From Perca fluviatilis (taxonomy: Eukaryota; Chordata; Actinopteri; Perciformes; Percidae): DNA of 64,000 nucleotides. The stretch is taken from assembly GCF_010015445.1 (NCBI RefSeq), contig NC_053116.1:27084137-27148136 (forward strand), given 5' to 3'. The position numbers were made by a program, and so were the translations under genes. The notes beneath the pieces are model-generated. The model saw only the letters and a list, made by a program, of their open reading frames with translations, did no database searches and had not been told where the DNA came from. Below, one piece after another: positions 36,952 to 51,906 of this stretch (position 1 is its first letter; each line of letters opens with the position of its first letter).

Positions 36952-37420
36952 AAAGCTATAGTGCGTAGTTTCTGTCTCCCCCATGAGGAATTATAAGAAA
37001 CGACAACGACAACGCTGTCGGCGCATTCCACGTGACGCAAGCCTCGGTGATCACAGACCGCCCCCACCCCTCTTCCATTAGAAGCGTTTATCCCGTCAAA
37101 CCAAGGAGATCACAGAGGATAAAAAAAAAACATGGACTCTTCAGAAGCGGTAATAATCTTTTTTTCTAATTTTTATGTCCTCTCGTCTTCAAAGCTGAAC
37201 AGTGCTGGTTCTTTCTCAGCGGTGACGTAAAACGCATCACTTGAGCTGCTGCGCACGGATGTCGGCGGACTACACCATTTTGTAAACATAGCCATACTGA
37301 GAAATACAGAGAGAATTTTTTTTGAGCTGATGGGCTTAATTAGCTTTGCATCAACTCGTTTGGCTATGGCTTGAATGTAACGGACATTCATTATTACAAA
37401 ATAGTTGCGCACTATAGCTT
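36952..37420 (+). mobile_element. short TIR element, family A, copy 2
   Basis: The ends are AAAGCTATAGTGCGTAGTTT on the left and, reverse-complemented, AAAGCTATAGTGCGCAACTA on the right, giving a 14-bp perfect inverted terminus. It is the partner of the inverted copy at 95-473 and about 90 bp longer. Flanking bases extend the symmetry to TTAA, so a TTAA duplication is possible. No coding sequence. Confidence 0.75.
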
Positions 37421-37943
37421 TAACTACTTTTGTTCCCGCCATAATTACTACAGCCATCAAAGGGCTTTGTCACTTGAATGTCAACATGTCGTTTTGGGGC
37501 ACTTCCTGAAACGACTGATGCGGTTGTTCTTTTTGGGGGAATGGCTTCTTGAATTGATAAGCTCTATGTACTTTTTACTTTTTGTGTTTGGTTGGTTTTA
37601 ATGAACTGGATTATGCAACCGAATTAGCACTTTCAGTTTGATATCTTAACTCATCAAAACATTGTAATGTTATGAATTAGGAGCCATGCTAAACCTGCAA
37701 AACATACAATTACTGAGGTAAAGGAAGTATGTGCTGGTAGGGAATAAAGGTTAGGTTGGCATACGAACATGAGTCATTCTGTGTTACTGATGGAGAGCAA
37801 GCCTGTGTATTAAATAAGGTGTGGCAAACTGCATGATGTTACTTTGCCCTGAGAGCACACAAGCCACAAGCTGGCTCACCTCCACGTGGTAGAAATCACA
37901 AACAACACTTCCCTGGTACTGCAAACACAGCTGTGAACACACC

Positions 37944-37944
<1 letters not shown>
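37421..37944. other. no gene recognised
   Basis: Non-coding sequence. Confidence 0.4.

Positions 37945-37980
<36 letters not shown>
37945..37980. repeat. (CA)n microsatellite
   Basis: About 18 units, then two ATACACACAC-like units. Confidence 0.96.
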
Positions 37981-37986
<6 letters not shown>

Positions 37987-38501
37987 ACACATACGGAGTA
38001 ACCTGGCAGAGCAAACACACCTGACAGTGATGACACAAACTAAACACAAATGTGGCGCTCAGACACAGCAACCGTACCTTGAACACATAACAGCCAACAT
38101 GATAATCAAATGTGAAAATGTCTACAATAACATACTAAATGCAGTCTAACAATAGACCACAAGCAAATAAAAGAGGCATAGTAAAATGTGATTTCAATGC
38201 TTTTTGGGGGAAGTGTTTTATATTAATGATACAGTAAGGTGTTGGAGTGCTTTATTCTGTGGAGGTTTCAAAAACAGCGCGCTTTCAAACTTAATATTTA
38301 ATACACCTGTCTTACTTATCTCTTTCCTCCCTTCTTCCCCACTCTATCCTTCCCTCTCCGGACCTTTCCTTTTTGACAGGAAGGAAAGGAGAGAGGGATC
38401 ATGCCACACGGAAAAAAAATAAAAAGGATTATTTGTTGGTTAGAAATCCTTCATGTCTCAACTAATCCCAAGTGTTCTACTAAGCTCTTTGAAAGACCGC
38501 A

Positions 38502-38514
38502 GAGTGTGAGTGTG

Positions 38515-38548
<34 letters not shown>
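38502..38548. repeat. (GAGTGT)n-(GT)n microsatellite
   Basis: Four GTGTGA units merge into a plain GT array. Confidence 0.95.
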
Positions 38549-38550
<2 letters not shown>

Positions 38551-38810
38551 TACTTGCTACTTTGACTCAACTCTGAATGAAGCTCTGCTGTGGGTTTCAT
38601 ACCTTGTGTCCCAAAACTGAGCAATGGCACGCAAGGTCACCGTCCAGCCAGAGTGTGGGCTGATCCAATCAGAGGAAAGTACGGCAAAGAGTTGGCCAGA
38701 GGACATGAGGAGGAAGGGAATTTGCCCCAGATAAACCTTCACAAACTCTTATGATGGAGCGTAATCGGATTCTGGGGAGCTTAGCGGGATTTTGCCCAGA
38801 GAAATTGTCT

Positions 38811-38831
38811 TATTATTATTATTATTATTAT
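38811..38831. repeat. (ATT)n microsatellite
   Basis: Seven units. Confidence 0.93.
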
Positions 38832-39492
38832 GACTTCTTTGTTTAGCGGATGCCCTTATCTCTGGGCTGAATTAGGGGGATTATTCCTTTATTCTATACT
38901 CCCACCTGGGAAACTGTTTCCTCAGTAATTAGGTCTAAGTGCTATTGTTAAGTTTGCAACAGTAACCACCGTTCATTGTTAGCAGCAACAGCATGAGGTT
39001 TTGAAGCTAAGAGGTTAAAAGGAAATAAATAACTTTTAGAATTGTAATTGTTTTTCAGCAGGAACCTCTTACTCTGTGGGAAAAGTTGCTGCATTGTTCT
39101 CCTACAATTGGTCGGCATTCATTAGTGAAACTACCAGGCACAGTTTGAATACAATTTGCAACCAGGGAGGCCTACAGTGTAAGCCAGCAACGGTAAAGGA
39201 CAAGAAGGATAAGTGTTGAAGTCTGTAGCCCTGGAGAAGGCTTGCCTGGGCCTCTGTATAAAATACAATAAAAAGCCTTGCAATAAAAGCCCAGACTTCT
39301 GTTTGAACACAACTGGGCTATGATTTATTTTTGCTGATCTTAACTGCAGTTACAGAATGGTACATCCCTTGTCTTGCACTAATTATTACAGTAACCTTCA
39401 GGCAGATTACTTGTCATTGTGTAAGACAGAATTAGTGTTGTTGCTTTGGCAGCTGCTGTCTTGACGAAGGCTCTAGTGAACGGTATAAACTG
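38832..39492. other. no gene recognised
   Basis: Non-coding sequence. Confidence 0.4.
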
Positions 39493-40057
39493 CAATTTCC
39501 ACCAACTGCGGATCGACTCCGCTGCGTGTCGGCTCCGTGCTCCGCCGTCTTTCAATGCCCACCAGGTCCGCATTTGTTGCGGAACGGCTGCGACCATGAC
39601 TGACAGCTGAAGTCACGAGGACCCACAAGATCTCACAAATTCACGTATGATCGCGCAATATAACAGGATCTAGTTTCTATAAACAGAACCACAAAACCAA
39701 CAACAGTTTGTTTCAGGCTTGTCTACGCACATTATGACGTTTTCGGGGTGTAGTGCAGAGAAATATGATCCACTGTGAGCACGGTGTATTTTATTTTGAA
39801 AATTAACCGGATGTTTTATTTTGTTTCTGTGCTAAACTTCCTGTACCGCACAATCTGCGGAGCTCTCCGGCATCCGTCAAAAATAGAAGCTCTGCGTATC
39901 TGCTCCAGAGGGCTATGGATCGCCGGAGGTGGGACAGAGTCGGAATGCAGCCGTTCCGCAGTTAGTGAAAATACACACATTGACTTTAATGGAAACCTAT
40001 TGACTCCACCGCCGTTCCAGAGCGGATCCACAGCCGTTCCGCAGTTGGTGGAAATTG
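39493..40057. mobile_element. TIR element, termini CAATTTCCACCAACTGCGGA
   Basis: The left end CAATTTCCACCAACTGCGGA is mirrored by TCCGCAGTTGGTGGAAATTG-type sequence at the right, an inverted terminus of about 20 bp. A second, weaker copy of the right terminal word (CCGTTCCGCAGTTAGTG) lies about 75 bp further in. The 565-bp body has no recognisable transposase. No target duplication is evident. Confidence 0.7.
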
Positions 40058-40308
40058 GGGGTAAGTGGCCGGGACCTCAAGATACAAGATAACATCTTTC
40101 ATGTATCTGAATGCGGTCTTAAGGGCTTTGTTTTATATTTTCATTTCAGTGTATTCATCTTATGGCAATCTGGAGTGGGGGGGAAGAGATTCTGATATTC
40201 TGGTTGTATTTGGTTGGCAGTTGAGTTCAAATAAACAATCTTCGCGCAGCATCGCTTACTGCACCTTTAATATGAAAATGCATTTTATTTAAAACAGAAG
40301 TGGTAATA

Positions 40309-40326
40309 GGGTTAGGGTTAGGGTTT
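40309..40326. repeat. short telomere-like (GGGTTA)3
   Basis: Three perfect GGGTTA-type units inside unique sequence. Confidence 0.9.
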
Positions 40327-42937
<2,611 letters not shown>

Positions 42938-43179
42938 AGACATGACCAAACAACGCACCCCTCCATCCATCACGTCGACAGGACAAATAAAGTGGAACTG
43001 CTCTTTAAGGAAAAGGGACACGTGTACTATAGCCTGCTGGAGTTGACTTTACGGAAAGGACTGGAATGCAGCATCTGTGCTTCATATTAAATAAAAGCCT
43101 TTTGTGGTTAACATTGGGTTTGTTATGAATCATGCATTTACAGATGCTGTTAACTATATGCACACAGTTGTATGCAGAA

Positions 43180-43188
43180 AACACACGC

Positions 43189-43226
<38 letters not shown>
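43180..43226. repeat. (CA)n microsatellite
   Basis: About 22 units with CG interruptions at its left side. Confidence 0.96.
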
Positions 43227-44007
<781 letters not shown>

Positions 44008-44486
44008 ACACATGCCCATTGGCCTCTGTGTGTAAATGTGTGTGCATACTGACCATTTATGTCAGTATATTTATACACATGTGGAAACAACTAAATTGAA
44101 ATGATTAAATGTGAGTGGCAGCTAAATCTGCCACTGATAGAGCTACTGACAGTCCAACTTCAACTTCAGGTCTGTGCACTTTTAATGCAGTTTTTCATTG
44201 CTGTGTCCGTGGAAATCTTCAGGTTTCTGCGAACTACAATCTCTCAGGACCTGAAGTGAGACTGCAACACCATCTCCATCATAAAAAACAAACAAACAAA
44301 AAAGCCCTGCAGAGGATGTACTTCCCGTGTCAGTTCAACCTGTCGCGAGGTGTTGATCCAATTCTACACAGCAGTTATTAAGGGTGTCCTCTGCACATCA
44401 ATCACTGGCTGGTTTAGCAGAAAGAGGCTGCAATAGACCGTTAGGTTAGCAGAAAAGATTATTATAATATTATACTGTATATTATT

Positions 44487-45154
44487 TAGTGCTGTCAGTT
44501 AAACGCATTATTAACAGCGTTAACGCAAACCCATTTTAACGGCGTCAATTTTGAGATTACAGGCTTTTTGGCCTAGCAAACTTTTTAGTTTTTTTCACAT
44601 GCTGCATATTGCAACAACTAGTAATGTTGGAAAAACTACAACACCACATCGGATCTAGCTAGACCGGAAACAAAACAACAGGCACGCACTTGTTTGGGCT
44701 TGCGAGCCGGCCAAAGAGTAGTAGGCTAACGTTACGTTTTGAGTGGATGGTGAGCGTGAGACGCAAAAATGGATGCCAATAAGATTCTGAATGGAAAGTT
44801 TACTTTTAAAAAGTTGCCAAATGGTTGCATTGACAAGACCAAAGTGATCTGTGTGTTTTGTCGTTGTGAACTGAGCTATCATCGCAGCACGTCCAGTCTG
44901 AAATACCACTTGATGGCCAAGCACACAGCTGATGCGAATTCTCCCCCCCCTCATCAAAGCCAGGTGACAAAAGCACAAAGCAAGCCGATCCACTTTTCCA
45001 TGTTGATAAGAGCATTCAAATGAGAAAAAAATAATGGGACAAAAAGAAATCAAGGGACATTTAGAATAGATAAAAGTGTGTGATTAATTGCGAGTTAACT
45101 ATGACATTAATGCGATTAATCGCGATTAAATATTTTAATTGTTTGACAGCACTA
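44487..45154 (+). mobile_element. hAT element with BED-finger exon, internally deleted
   Basis: An exact 8-bp duplication ATATTATT (44479-44486 and 45155-45162) flanks termini TAGTGCTGTCA and TGACAGCACTA, an 11-bp perfect inverted repeat. Subterminal GTTAACGC / GCGATTAATCGCG words are typical of this fish hAT family. The 668-bp element keeps the N-terminal BED-finger coding part (44769-45023) but lacks the catalytic DDE and dimerisation regions of a roughly 600-residue transposase. It is therefore a deletion derivative. It landed inside a LINE. Confidence 0.93.
44769..45023 (+). CDS. BED zinc finger fragment of hAT transposase
   Basis: An 84-residue frame starts MDANKILNGKFTFKKL and carries a BED-type finger: Cys28 and Cys31 in VICVFC, then His47 and His52 in YHLMAKH. 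The preceding aromatic and basic residues and the SSLKYHL helix fit the BED pattern Cx2C...Hx4H, which binds transposon ends in hAT/ZBED proteins. The start ATG follows a purine-rich context and is the first in the frame. After the finger a short proline/serine linker leads to a stop, because the catalytic part is deleted. The frame itself has no stop or frameshift. Whether it is ever transcribed is unknown; a repressor-like role is speculation. Confidence 0.8.
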   Translation: MDANKILNGKFTFKKLPNGCIDKTKVICVFCRCELSYHRSTSSLKYHLMAKHTADANSPPPHQSQVTKAQSKPIHFSMLIRAFK

Positions 45155-45498
45155 ATATTATTATAAACCTGCCCACTCGAGTCAGGAAAAGGGCAGGGCC
45201 TTCACTGCAGACCCCTCACACCCTGGACACAACCTGTTCTAACTTCTCCCCTCTGCCAGGCACAGAACACTGTATGCCAAACCTACCAGACACAACAAAC
45301 CAAACACTTTCTTTCCACATGCCGTTACTCTCACCAACAGTTAAACCTGCAATAAATTTGCTTCTACTTGTTTAGCTATATGTATGTTTTTGCATCCTTC
45401 TGTATTTTTGTCCTTAGTGTGTACTGTAAGTACTCGGAGAGCCACTGAGAAGTCCTTGTATATTAACATACTTGGCCAATAAAGTAGATTCTGACTCG

Positions 45499-46594
45499 TA
45501 TTGTTATTTTTTCTACACAACTGCATCACATTTCTTTACCCGTGTATATCAACCTGTATAAAGCTCACGCTGCCAACCTATCTGAGTATGCGTACGTGCC
45601 CACTTGTCTTCCTGTGTGTGCTTATGTGAGAGCCCACCTGCCTGTGTGTGTGCGTATGTGTGGGTATCAGGTGTGTATCAAATTCAGCCTTGGCTAAGGG
45701 TGCTGGTGTTGGGTTTTTTGTGGATGTGGGTTAGAGGATTACCTGCATTACCTCGACCTGATTCTTATCACCTGTACCAGCTCTCCAACACTCTACGTAA
45801 TCTCCGTCACTGACGAAGATGAAAGATACACCGTCTGATGCACTTAAGCACATTATCTGCATACCACTGCAACACCCGGGGGCAACAGGTAAAAACTTTC
45901 AGGGGGCCCCAAGTTGAAGAGGACCCATCAATGTACTCTCTTACTAATGTTTTCATTACTCTGGTCACCATTCCCAGTTGAACCAGATTGAAAAATAAAA
46001 GAAAAAAACATTTTTATAAAAATGTGTTGAAAACATCAAGTTACACTTTAACCTAAAAGTTAAAAGTTTTTTTTTTTACAGATTTGGGTGTGCAAGATTT
46101 GGAATGTGAAGCGCGACTCCTCCAACACTCTTGCAAAGTATTTCCTTATAGCATACTGCGATAAAACTATTTCAAGTGAAATTGTGGTTCACAGGTACAG
46201 TATTATACTCCTGGATTAATGCCTATCTGCAGAGAAAGGTCATGGGGAGTAAGGAGAGAGTGAATTTGCTGAGGACAGTGTGGGGAGGAGGCGGTCAAAG
46301 AGGGAAAGCAAAGAAAGAGGGGTACAAGAGCAACATCAGCTAAATTAAATTGAGAGGGAAAAAGGACATCAGGAAAGGAGGGACAGAGAAACGGTCACAT
46401 AAATCTGCAGCCTTAATAAGATGAGAGGCGAATGGAGTAAATGAAGAGTGAAGACTTTTCACTTAACCCCTCACTTAATCTGTCCTCACATGGAAATAGC
46501 TACCTCCTCCGTCATTCAATCTCATCACAGCTCCAGGCCTCTCACTCCAACACTGTTGTCTTTCACTTCACCTTCTTTCTCTTTCTTTTCTCGT
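45499..46594. other. no gene recognised
   Basis: Non-coding. ACCCGGGGGCAACAGGTAAA ... AGGGGGCCCCAAG near 45875-45912 recalls hAT-type subterminal sequence, but no ends can be defined. Confidence 0.35.
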
Positions 46595-46629
46595 CCATCC
46601 ATCCATCCATCCATCCATCTATCCATCCA
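46595..46629. repeat. (ATCC)n microsatellite
   Basis: About eight units with one ATCT variant. Confidence 0.95.
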
Positions 46630-47895
46630 AGGGGCCTCCTTCCCTCCACCTCTGGCCACCGTCCACTAGGGTGTGATAAGAGGCAGATTCAGGCAAGCCT
46701 TTTCACCTCCAGGCCTCAGTCTACATACATGGAATACATAGTGTGTATAAGAGGGACACAGTCCCTTCATCATTAGGGCTTTGCACTTTGTCACAAATCT
46801 CCGATCAACCACGTCTGGCACCATCACGGAAGTCAATGGAAGGATTTGTTTTGTGCAAAGCAACCACGAGACAAAAGCTGTGTGAAAATACTTGTTTCTA
46901 TTTCGAGGAAGTGTGCCACCGCTATACAGTACTATGCTTTAGGCTTTTTCTTGTGTCCTCTGTGACATGCTTCACACATCTGCTTAAAAACAACTCCAAG
47001 AAAAAAAGATTGAAGAAGCACAAGATTCATCTTCAATTTAAGGATGATAAACATCCTTAAATTATTTGTGGGAAACCCCGTAAAGATGATGGTACTTGCT
47101 TCGGAAGAGAGAAAAAGTGCTTGCGCTTTCTTAAAGTGATGTCCCCAAAATCTTTTGTTTGAGCAGTGGTGTAGGTGTTCTAGGTGGTGGGTATTTAGTG
47201 CCATTGATGTCACTGTTGTGAGGCAGTTTCACCTTTTTGACAAAGTTTACTGATGTGCTTTGGTGCGTTTGCGTCACATTTGTAGCTGTGCGTGTGCAGG
47301 ATCAGATAGCTAGTAGTGGGACAACAGCAAGGGTAGGGACTTCCTCGAGTTTATCCTAAACACCCAGCCAGTGTACCGGGGAAGCGCTGTAGGCTACACT
47401 GGCACAGAAAAACACTCACACAGCTGTGTGCCTCTCAGCTTTTCAGAAAGAAGGCCCTTTAGAAACCGTTTGTGTGGACCTCGCAGAGCTGCAATACACT
47501 TCTGAGTAATAACTGTCACTTCTGTTGAGGCTGTGAGGGGATAAATAACGGTACGTGCAGTGTCATTATGTTTTTGTAAAGGAATTAACATACCGCTCCA
47601 AAGAGTGAGAGAGTGGTTCTTCTTTTTGTCTGCTGTAACATAATGTTTCCTCTAAGCCATAAGCTATAAATCCTGCTGCTACGCATTATGTCAGTCGATG
47701 GTCTGTTGCCACACACCTGGCACGTCATAAATCACAACTCCTAGTAGCAATGCTATTTTCTTAAGCATTAAGAACATAATAATTCTAACATATTGAAATA
47801 TGTCTTTGTTCACTACCCTCCAGCTGCAGTCATGTCACATCTGCACCATATTAGAAAAATGGCAAGAACAGGAAAACCTCCCGTTGTTCCGACTG
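46630..47895. other. no gene recognised
   Basis: Non-coding. A 9-bp stem (GCCAGTGTA / TACACTGGC, 47367-47403, 19-nt loop) is the only structure noted. Confidence 0.4.
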
Positions 47896-48282
47896 TAGTC
47901 TATATCCTCCCCGTTCCACTTCCGGGATTGCTCCGGTGCTGCCGGAAATTCCGTGTTGGAATTTTAAACTCCAGTGGATTTAGAGGGGGGAATGACGTGC
48001 AGCAAAGGGCCGCGGATCGGAATTGTACCCACGGCCCCTGCGACAACCAGGTGGCACCCCAATTGTGATTGGTTTAAAGAAATGCCAATAAACCAGAGCA
48101 CGTTTTTCTCCCATCCTGTGAATCCTGTGACCTGAACCCGAACATCATTTCTAAATATCTGTCCGAACCCGGCCCTGCCCATCGGGTTCCTACGGGCTCG
48201 GTTCAGGTATCCATCCTCTAGTGTGGACTAGCCAGACCCTCCTCCACATCACTGTGGAGGAAGGTCTGACAAAGCGAGACCA
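47896..48282 (-). mobile_element. MITE family B, copy 2, carrying a nested insertion
   Basis: Read on the minus strand it begins TGGTCTCGCTTTGTCAGACC. The CTCC-rich hairpin follows (GGAGGGTCTGGCTAGTCCAC), then GATGGGAGAAAAACGTGCTC, TGGTTTATTGGCATTTC and AAACCAATCACAATTG. It ends GGATATAGACTA. It is clearly the same family as 13943-14366. Between the hairpin and the GATGGGAG block sits about 105 bp absent from the other copies (about 48118-48225). Confidence 0.8.
48118..48225. repeat. insertion inside MITE copy 2
   Basis: The extra segment has inverted ends (ACCTGAACC / GGTTCAGGT) and a GC-rich CGAACCCGGCCCTGCCCATC core. The repeated CCCGAAC / GGGTTC words suggest a small repeat element of its own. 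The exact borders and the duplication (perhaps CAGGAT/GAGGAT-like words) are uncertain. Confidence 0.55.
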
Positions 48283-51098
48283 TTCGTGTTTGTAAGCTGT
48301 AAATCTCTTCACAGCTCGCTGAACTGACAGAGGGAGGAAAAGTGTGATGGATGGAGGATTGGGAGAAAAGAAGATAGAAGGACAAGGTCATGTGTACAAA
48401 CACAAGTTGGGAACAGAAACAGCTGACTCAGGGGCAAAAAAGGGGGAGCCGGGTATTTTGTTTATGGTGGGAAAAAAGCTGAATTGGGAATGCAATTTGT
48501 AAATGTCCACAGTGACATTGTTGACAGAAAAATGAGACTGAAATTTGTTACAGAAAAATGCATTTCAGATGACACATGATGGACATGTTTAATATTTGGA
48601 AAGATTAATGGTTCAGGGTCTTGAGGCGATTGTTGCTTTGACCCTAACAGTTTAAAATAATTTTAGAAAAAGATTGCATGCAAAATATGTACATAATAAA
48701 ATATCTGCTACATGTGAACACAGGAAAGAGAACAGAGATGAGTCACAACAATCTGCAATAAAATACATTCCAGAAATCGGTTTGTGTTTTTCTTTTTGAT
48801 GAAAATAACAAGCTTGAAAAGACTAAAAGCAGATGTTTTCAAACTGTGAGGGAGAGTTAAGGAGGGGGCGCGGCGGGAAAGACGCCAGGCAAAGATACCA
48901 TGTGAGGTAAGAGGGACAGGTCATGCAGGTGTTCTAAAAGCAATAAAAAGTTAGTTATTGTAGTTTGGCCCGTTGATTTAGCCTCTTATCAACAGAGTCA
49001 GCAGTTAGAGCTGCAGCAGATGTTGGAAAACAACACTGAGCTCATGGGGACAAATAAGGTACTAACCATTTGTGCCTGATTGCGGCAATTAGCATAATAA
49101 AATCTGAACACACAGGCAAGTTACACATTAAATTTTATTCCGTGTGACTCATTATCTCTGATGGTCGTTGTGAATAAATGTCATAAACCCAGAAAAGAAT
49201 CAGATAATAAAAAAAAAGACGTTACTTAATCATCATGTTTTTAACGGAGGGGATGGGGGGAGGGGGGAGTGGGGTTCTGAAATGTTAGCAGGAAACTCAC
49301 CGGTCACACCTTCCTGGAAATATTTTGTTTTTAGAAAAGTAAACCAGTTCAAAGCCTTGAGGCTATTATTCTGTTAAATATAAAAAAATAAACCAGTGCC
49401 ATTTAAAACAATGTGCAATGCAACATGAAACCCAGAGTCCTGGACTTCCTGCAGAATCATGAATAAAAAAATAAATAAATCTTGATAGGACTGTAATGTA
49501 TGAAAATATAAGACAAACCAAAGATCATATATGACTGTTTGATACAAACGCACAACCCACCCTTATGAAACCTGCATCTTAACTGGCTGCGCTGCCACAG
49601 CTTTCTAGGCTACATCAACACTCTCACAGGAGAATACATTTTCAGATGAGGCTTCACAATCTACTTTTAGTAATAGCAAATGTTTGGAAAATAATCTGCT
49701 GCTAATTGTAATTAATCTGCAACAATCGGCCAATGTGTCCTTTAAAAGCAGATGAATATAAACAGACATCACGAGACTGAAACCACTACAAGGACTTTGG
49801 CTGGAGCAGCTGACTGAGACACACCAGGTTATTTCATGTGAAACAGGCATCCATCTGCAGAGATAATTTTAAACAAGCTGCACAGCTGCTTCAGGGGCTA
49901 TTATCTCTTGTTATGGGTCTTATTTGTCTCTCTCTTTTTCATACACACAAACAGAGACACACTGAAAAAACAGGAGAATTTCAATTGCAGGACAGCGAGT
50001 CCTGGACAGATTTCGCTCTGGGCCTGACGACGTTTCAGAAACATGGACCAGTGCTCCAGAAGAATGTGCCAGAAATAGAAGAAAAAAAAAATCATGTCTG
50101 TAATAATATCACCAGGCTTGTTTGTTAAACTTCATAACTCATATATAACTCATACTTATATTTCTATAATGGTCATTAAAGTACTATGAGGGATGTTATT
50201 TTAAAGAAGTAGACACCGGGATTTAAAAGCACAACCCATAAACGTTGGCGAAATAATCATTTAAACAAGGGACAAAAAGGGCATTAAAAAGGACAACGAA
50301 CTTGAGCAGATTGAGAATTCTCCATTATACTTCCTAATAGTGTGATCTGTCCTGTATTAATATTTACTTCTCATTACAGCTGACCCCCTGAGCAGTGCTA
50401 CCAAGTGGAACCAGTGAGCATCTTGCAGGAGGAATGAGAGGCCATCCATCCATCTGTGACACAAATGTGCATATCACAACCACACGTTCTCTGGAAGGAT
50501 TTTTTTTTTTACTGACCATTTAGTCCTATTTCAATGCATCACATTCATTCAGAAACATGCCGCAGCTGCTGTTTTCTACTGGAGCAGCTGAGTGTAAACC
50601 AACTTGTTTCAATGGCACCTCAAAAATCATACTATTCCTGTGAGAAAAACTATACAAATTCAAAATGTATTGACTTGCTCAGATATTTATGAAATATCTG
50701 ACTTTCTATGTTTGGATCGTAAAAACTCCATGATATTCCATAAATTCCACGAACTATGAGAGCCTTGCTCATATACAGTAATGTGCAAATAAAGCAATTT
50801 AACAGTTACAGTGCATGCCACAAATATTACAATCAATGTAGCAACTACTGTATGCATGCGAGCGTGCCTGTGGACTCAGAAGAAAAAACGCAGAGAGTGT
50901 ATTTTACAGTGCCGCCGTGTGTTTGCCAAGCATGACGGGCACCTTCACTGAATCCCCAGACGGATGGAACTCACACCAAAATGCTGATGATAGGGCCTCG
51001 CACGCCAGCTGGCAGGGGCCCATCACAACCTCTACTCAATACAGAAAAACATGTCACAACCCTAGGGTCTGCTCATCTCCATATAGAATTTCACCTGA
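48283..51098. other. no gene recognised
   Basis: 2.8 kb of AT-rich non-coding DNA with a G-rich patch at 49246-49272. Confidence 0.4.
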
Positions 51099-51124
51099 CA
51101 CACACACACACACACACACACACA
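51099..51124. repeat. (CA)n microsatellite
   Basis: 13 units. Confidence 0.95.
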
Positions 51125-51304
51125 GCGAATTAAGTATTAAGTAATGTTAAACTGACTGCAAACGCAAATAAAAAGTTGTGCAGACACGAAAGATTAAATT
51201 CATACATTTAAAGTCACAAACATGCATGTACAGACACAAGATACCACACGATAAAAATGGAATTTGATGCCAAAGGAGAAATTGTGTTGTTTGTGCATTG
51301 CAAT

Positions 51305-51306
<2 letters not shown>

Positions 51307-51354
<48 letters not shown>
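51307..51354. repeat. (CA)n microsatellite
   Basis: 24 units. Confidence 0.97.
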
Positions 51355-51356
<2 letters not shown>

Positions 51357-51862
51357 CTCTACAGCTCATATTCTCTCTTTTTTAGTTCAAGAGGCTGAAC
51401 CCTCTGGAGTTTGTCAAAGAGAAATCGGTTATAAGATCTTCTTGCTGACTCAGAGGCCTCGGAGGCATACAGGATAGAAATAAACACTCAATAGGCTCAG
51501 AAAACTCAGCACTCTCAAAATGGGACTACAAAGAGTTACTCTGTAGAGACAGTTTTTACAGTGCGTGCTGTCAGTCAGTCCAACTGTCCACATATCACTT
51601 TGCTCCACAGCCATTCTGCCCACATTGTTATGGCAGATGATCATGTTAATGTTTTTTTTTTCTCGCTGACCCCTCATGTTGTGCCACCATCAGGTTGAAA
51701 CATTGGTTTCCATGAAAAAGTTTCTCAAAAACTGCATCTTGTTTATTTTTAAAGCTTACTTAGCTCAGTACTTTAACAATCTCATACTGCAGATACAAAC
51801 ATCTAATCAAACCTACAATATATCATTGTAGTCTTTCCACTTAATTTCTACTCTTGTGTCAC

Positions 51863-51864
<2 letters not shown>
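51355..51864. other. no gene recognised
   Basis: Non-coding sequence between two CA arrays. Confidence 0.4.

Positions 51865-51902
<38 letters not shown>
51865..51902. repeat. (CA)n microsatellite
   Basis: About 19 units. Confidence 0.97.

Positions 51903-51906
<4 letters not shown>

Larger units (their letters stand above)
44219..45498 (+). mobile_element. LINE 3' part split by a hAT element
   Basis: 44219-44478 retains RT thumb-region words in one frame (TTISQDLK, stop, DCNTISIIK) and then, after a frame change, a stretch containing the expected FYTAVI-GVLCTSIT-like block. After the hAT element (44487-45154) the sequence resumes with TRVRKRAGPSLQTPHTLDTT, then CSNFSPLPG and HMPLLSPTVKPAINL, the C-terminal block of such LINEs. 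It ends with an ATACTTGGCCAATAAAGTAG tail. Stops and frame changes mark it as dead. It is of the CR1/jockey-like LINE group. Confidence 0.75.

Noticed and set aside
40309..40326. Chromosome end
   Set aside because: Only three telomere-type units, with unique sequence on both sides.
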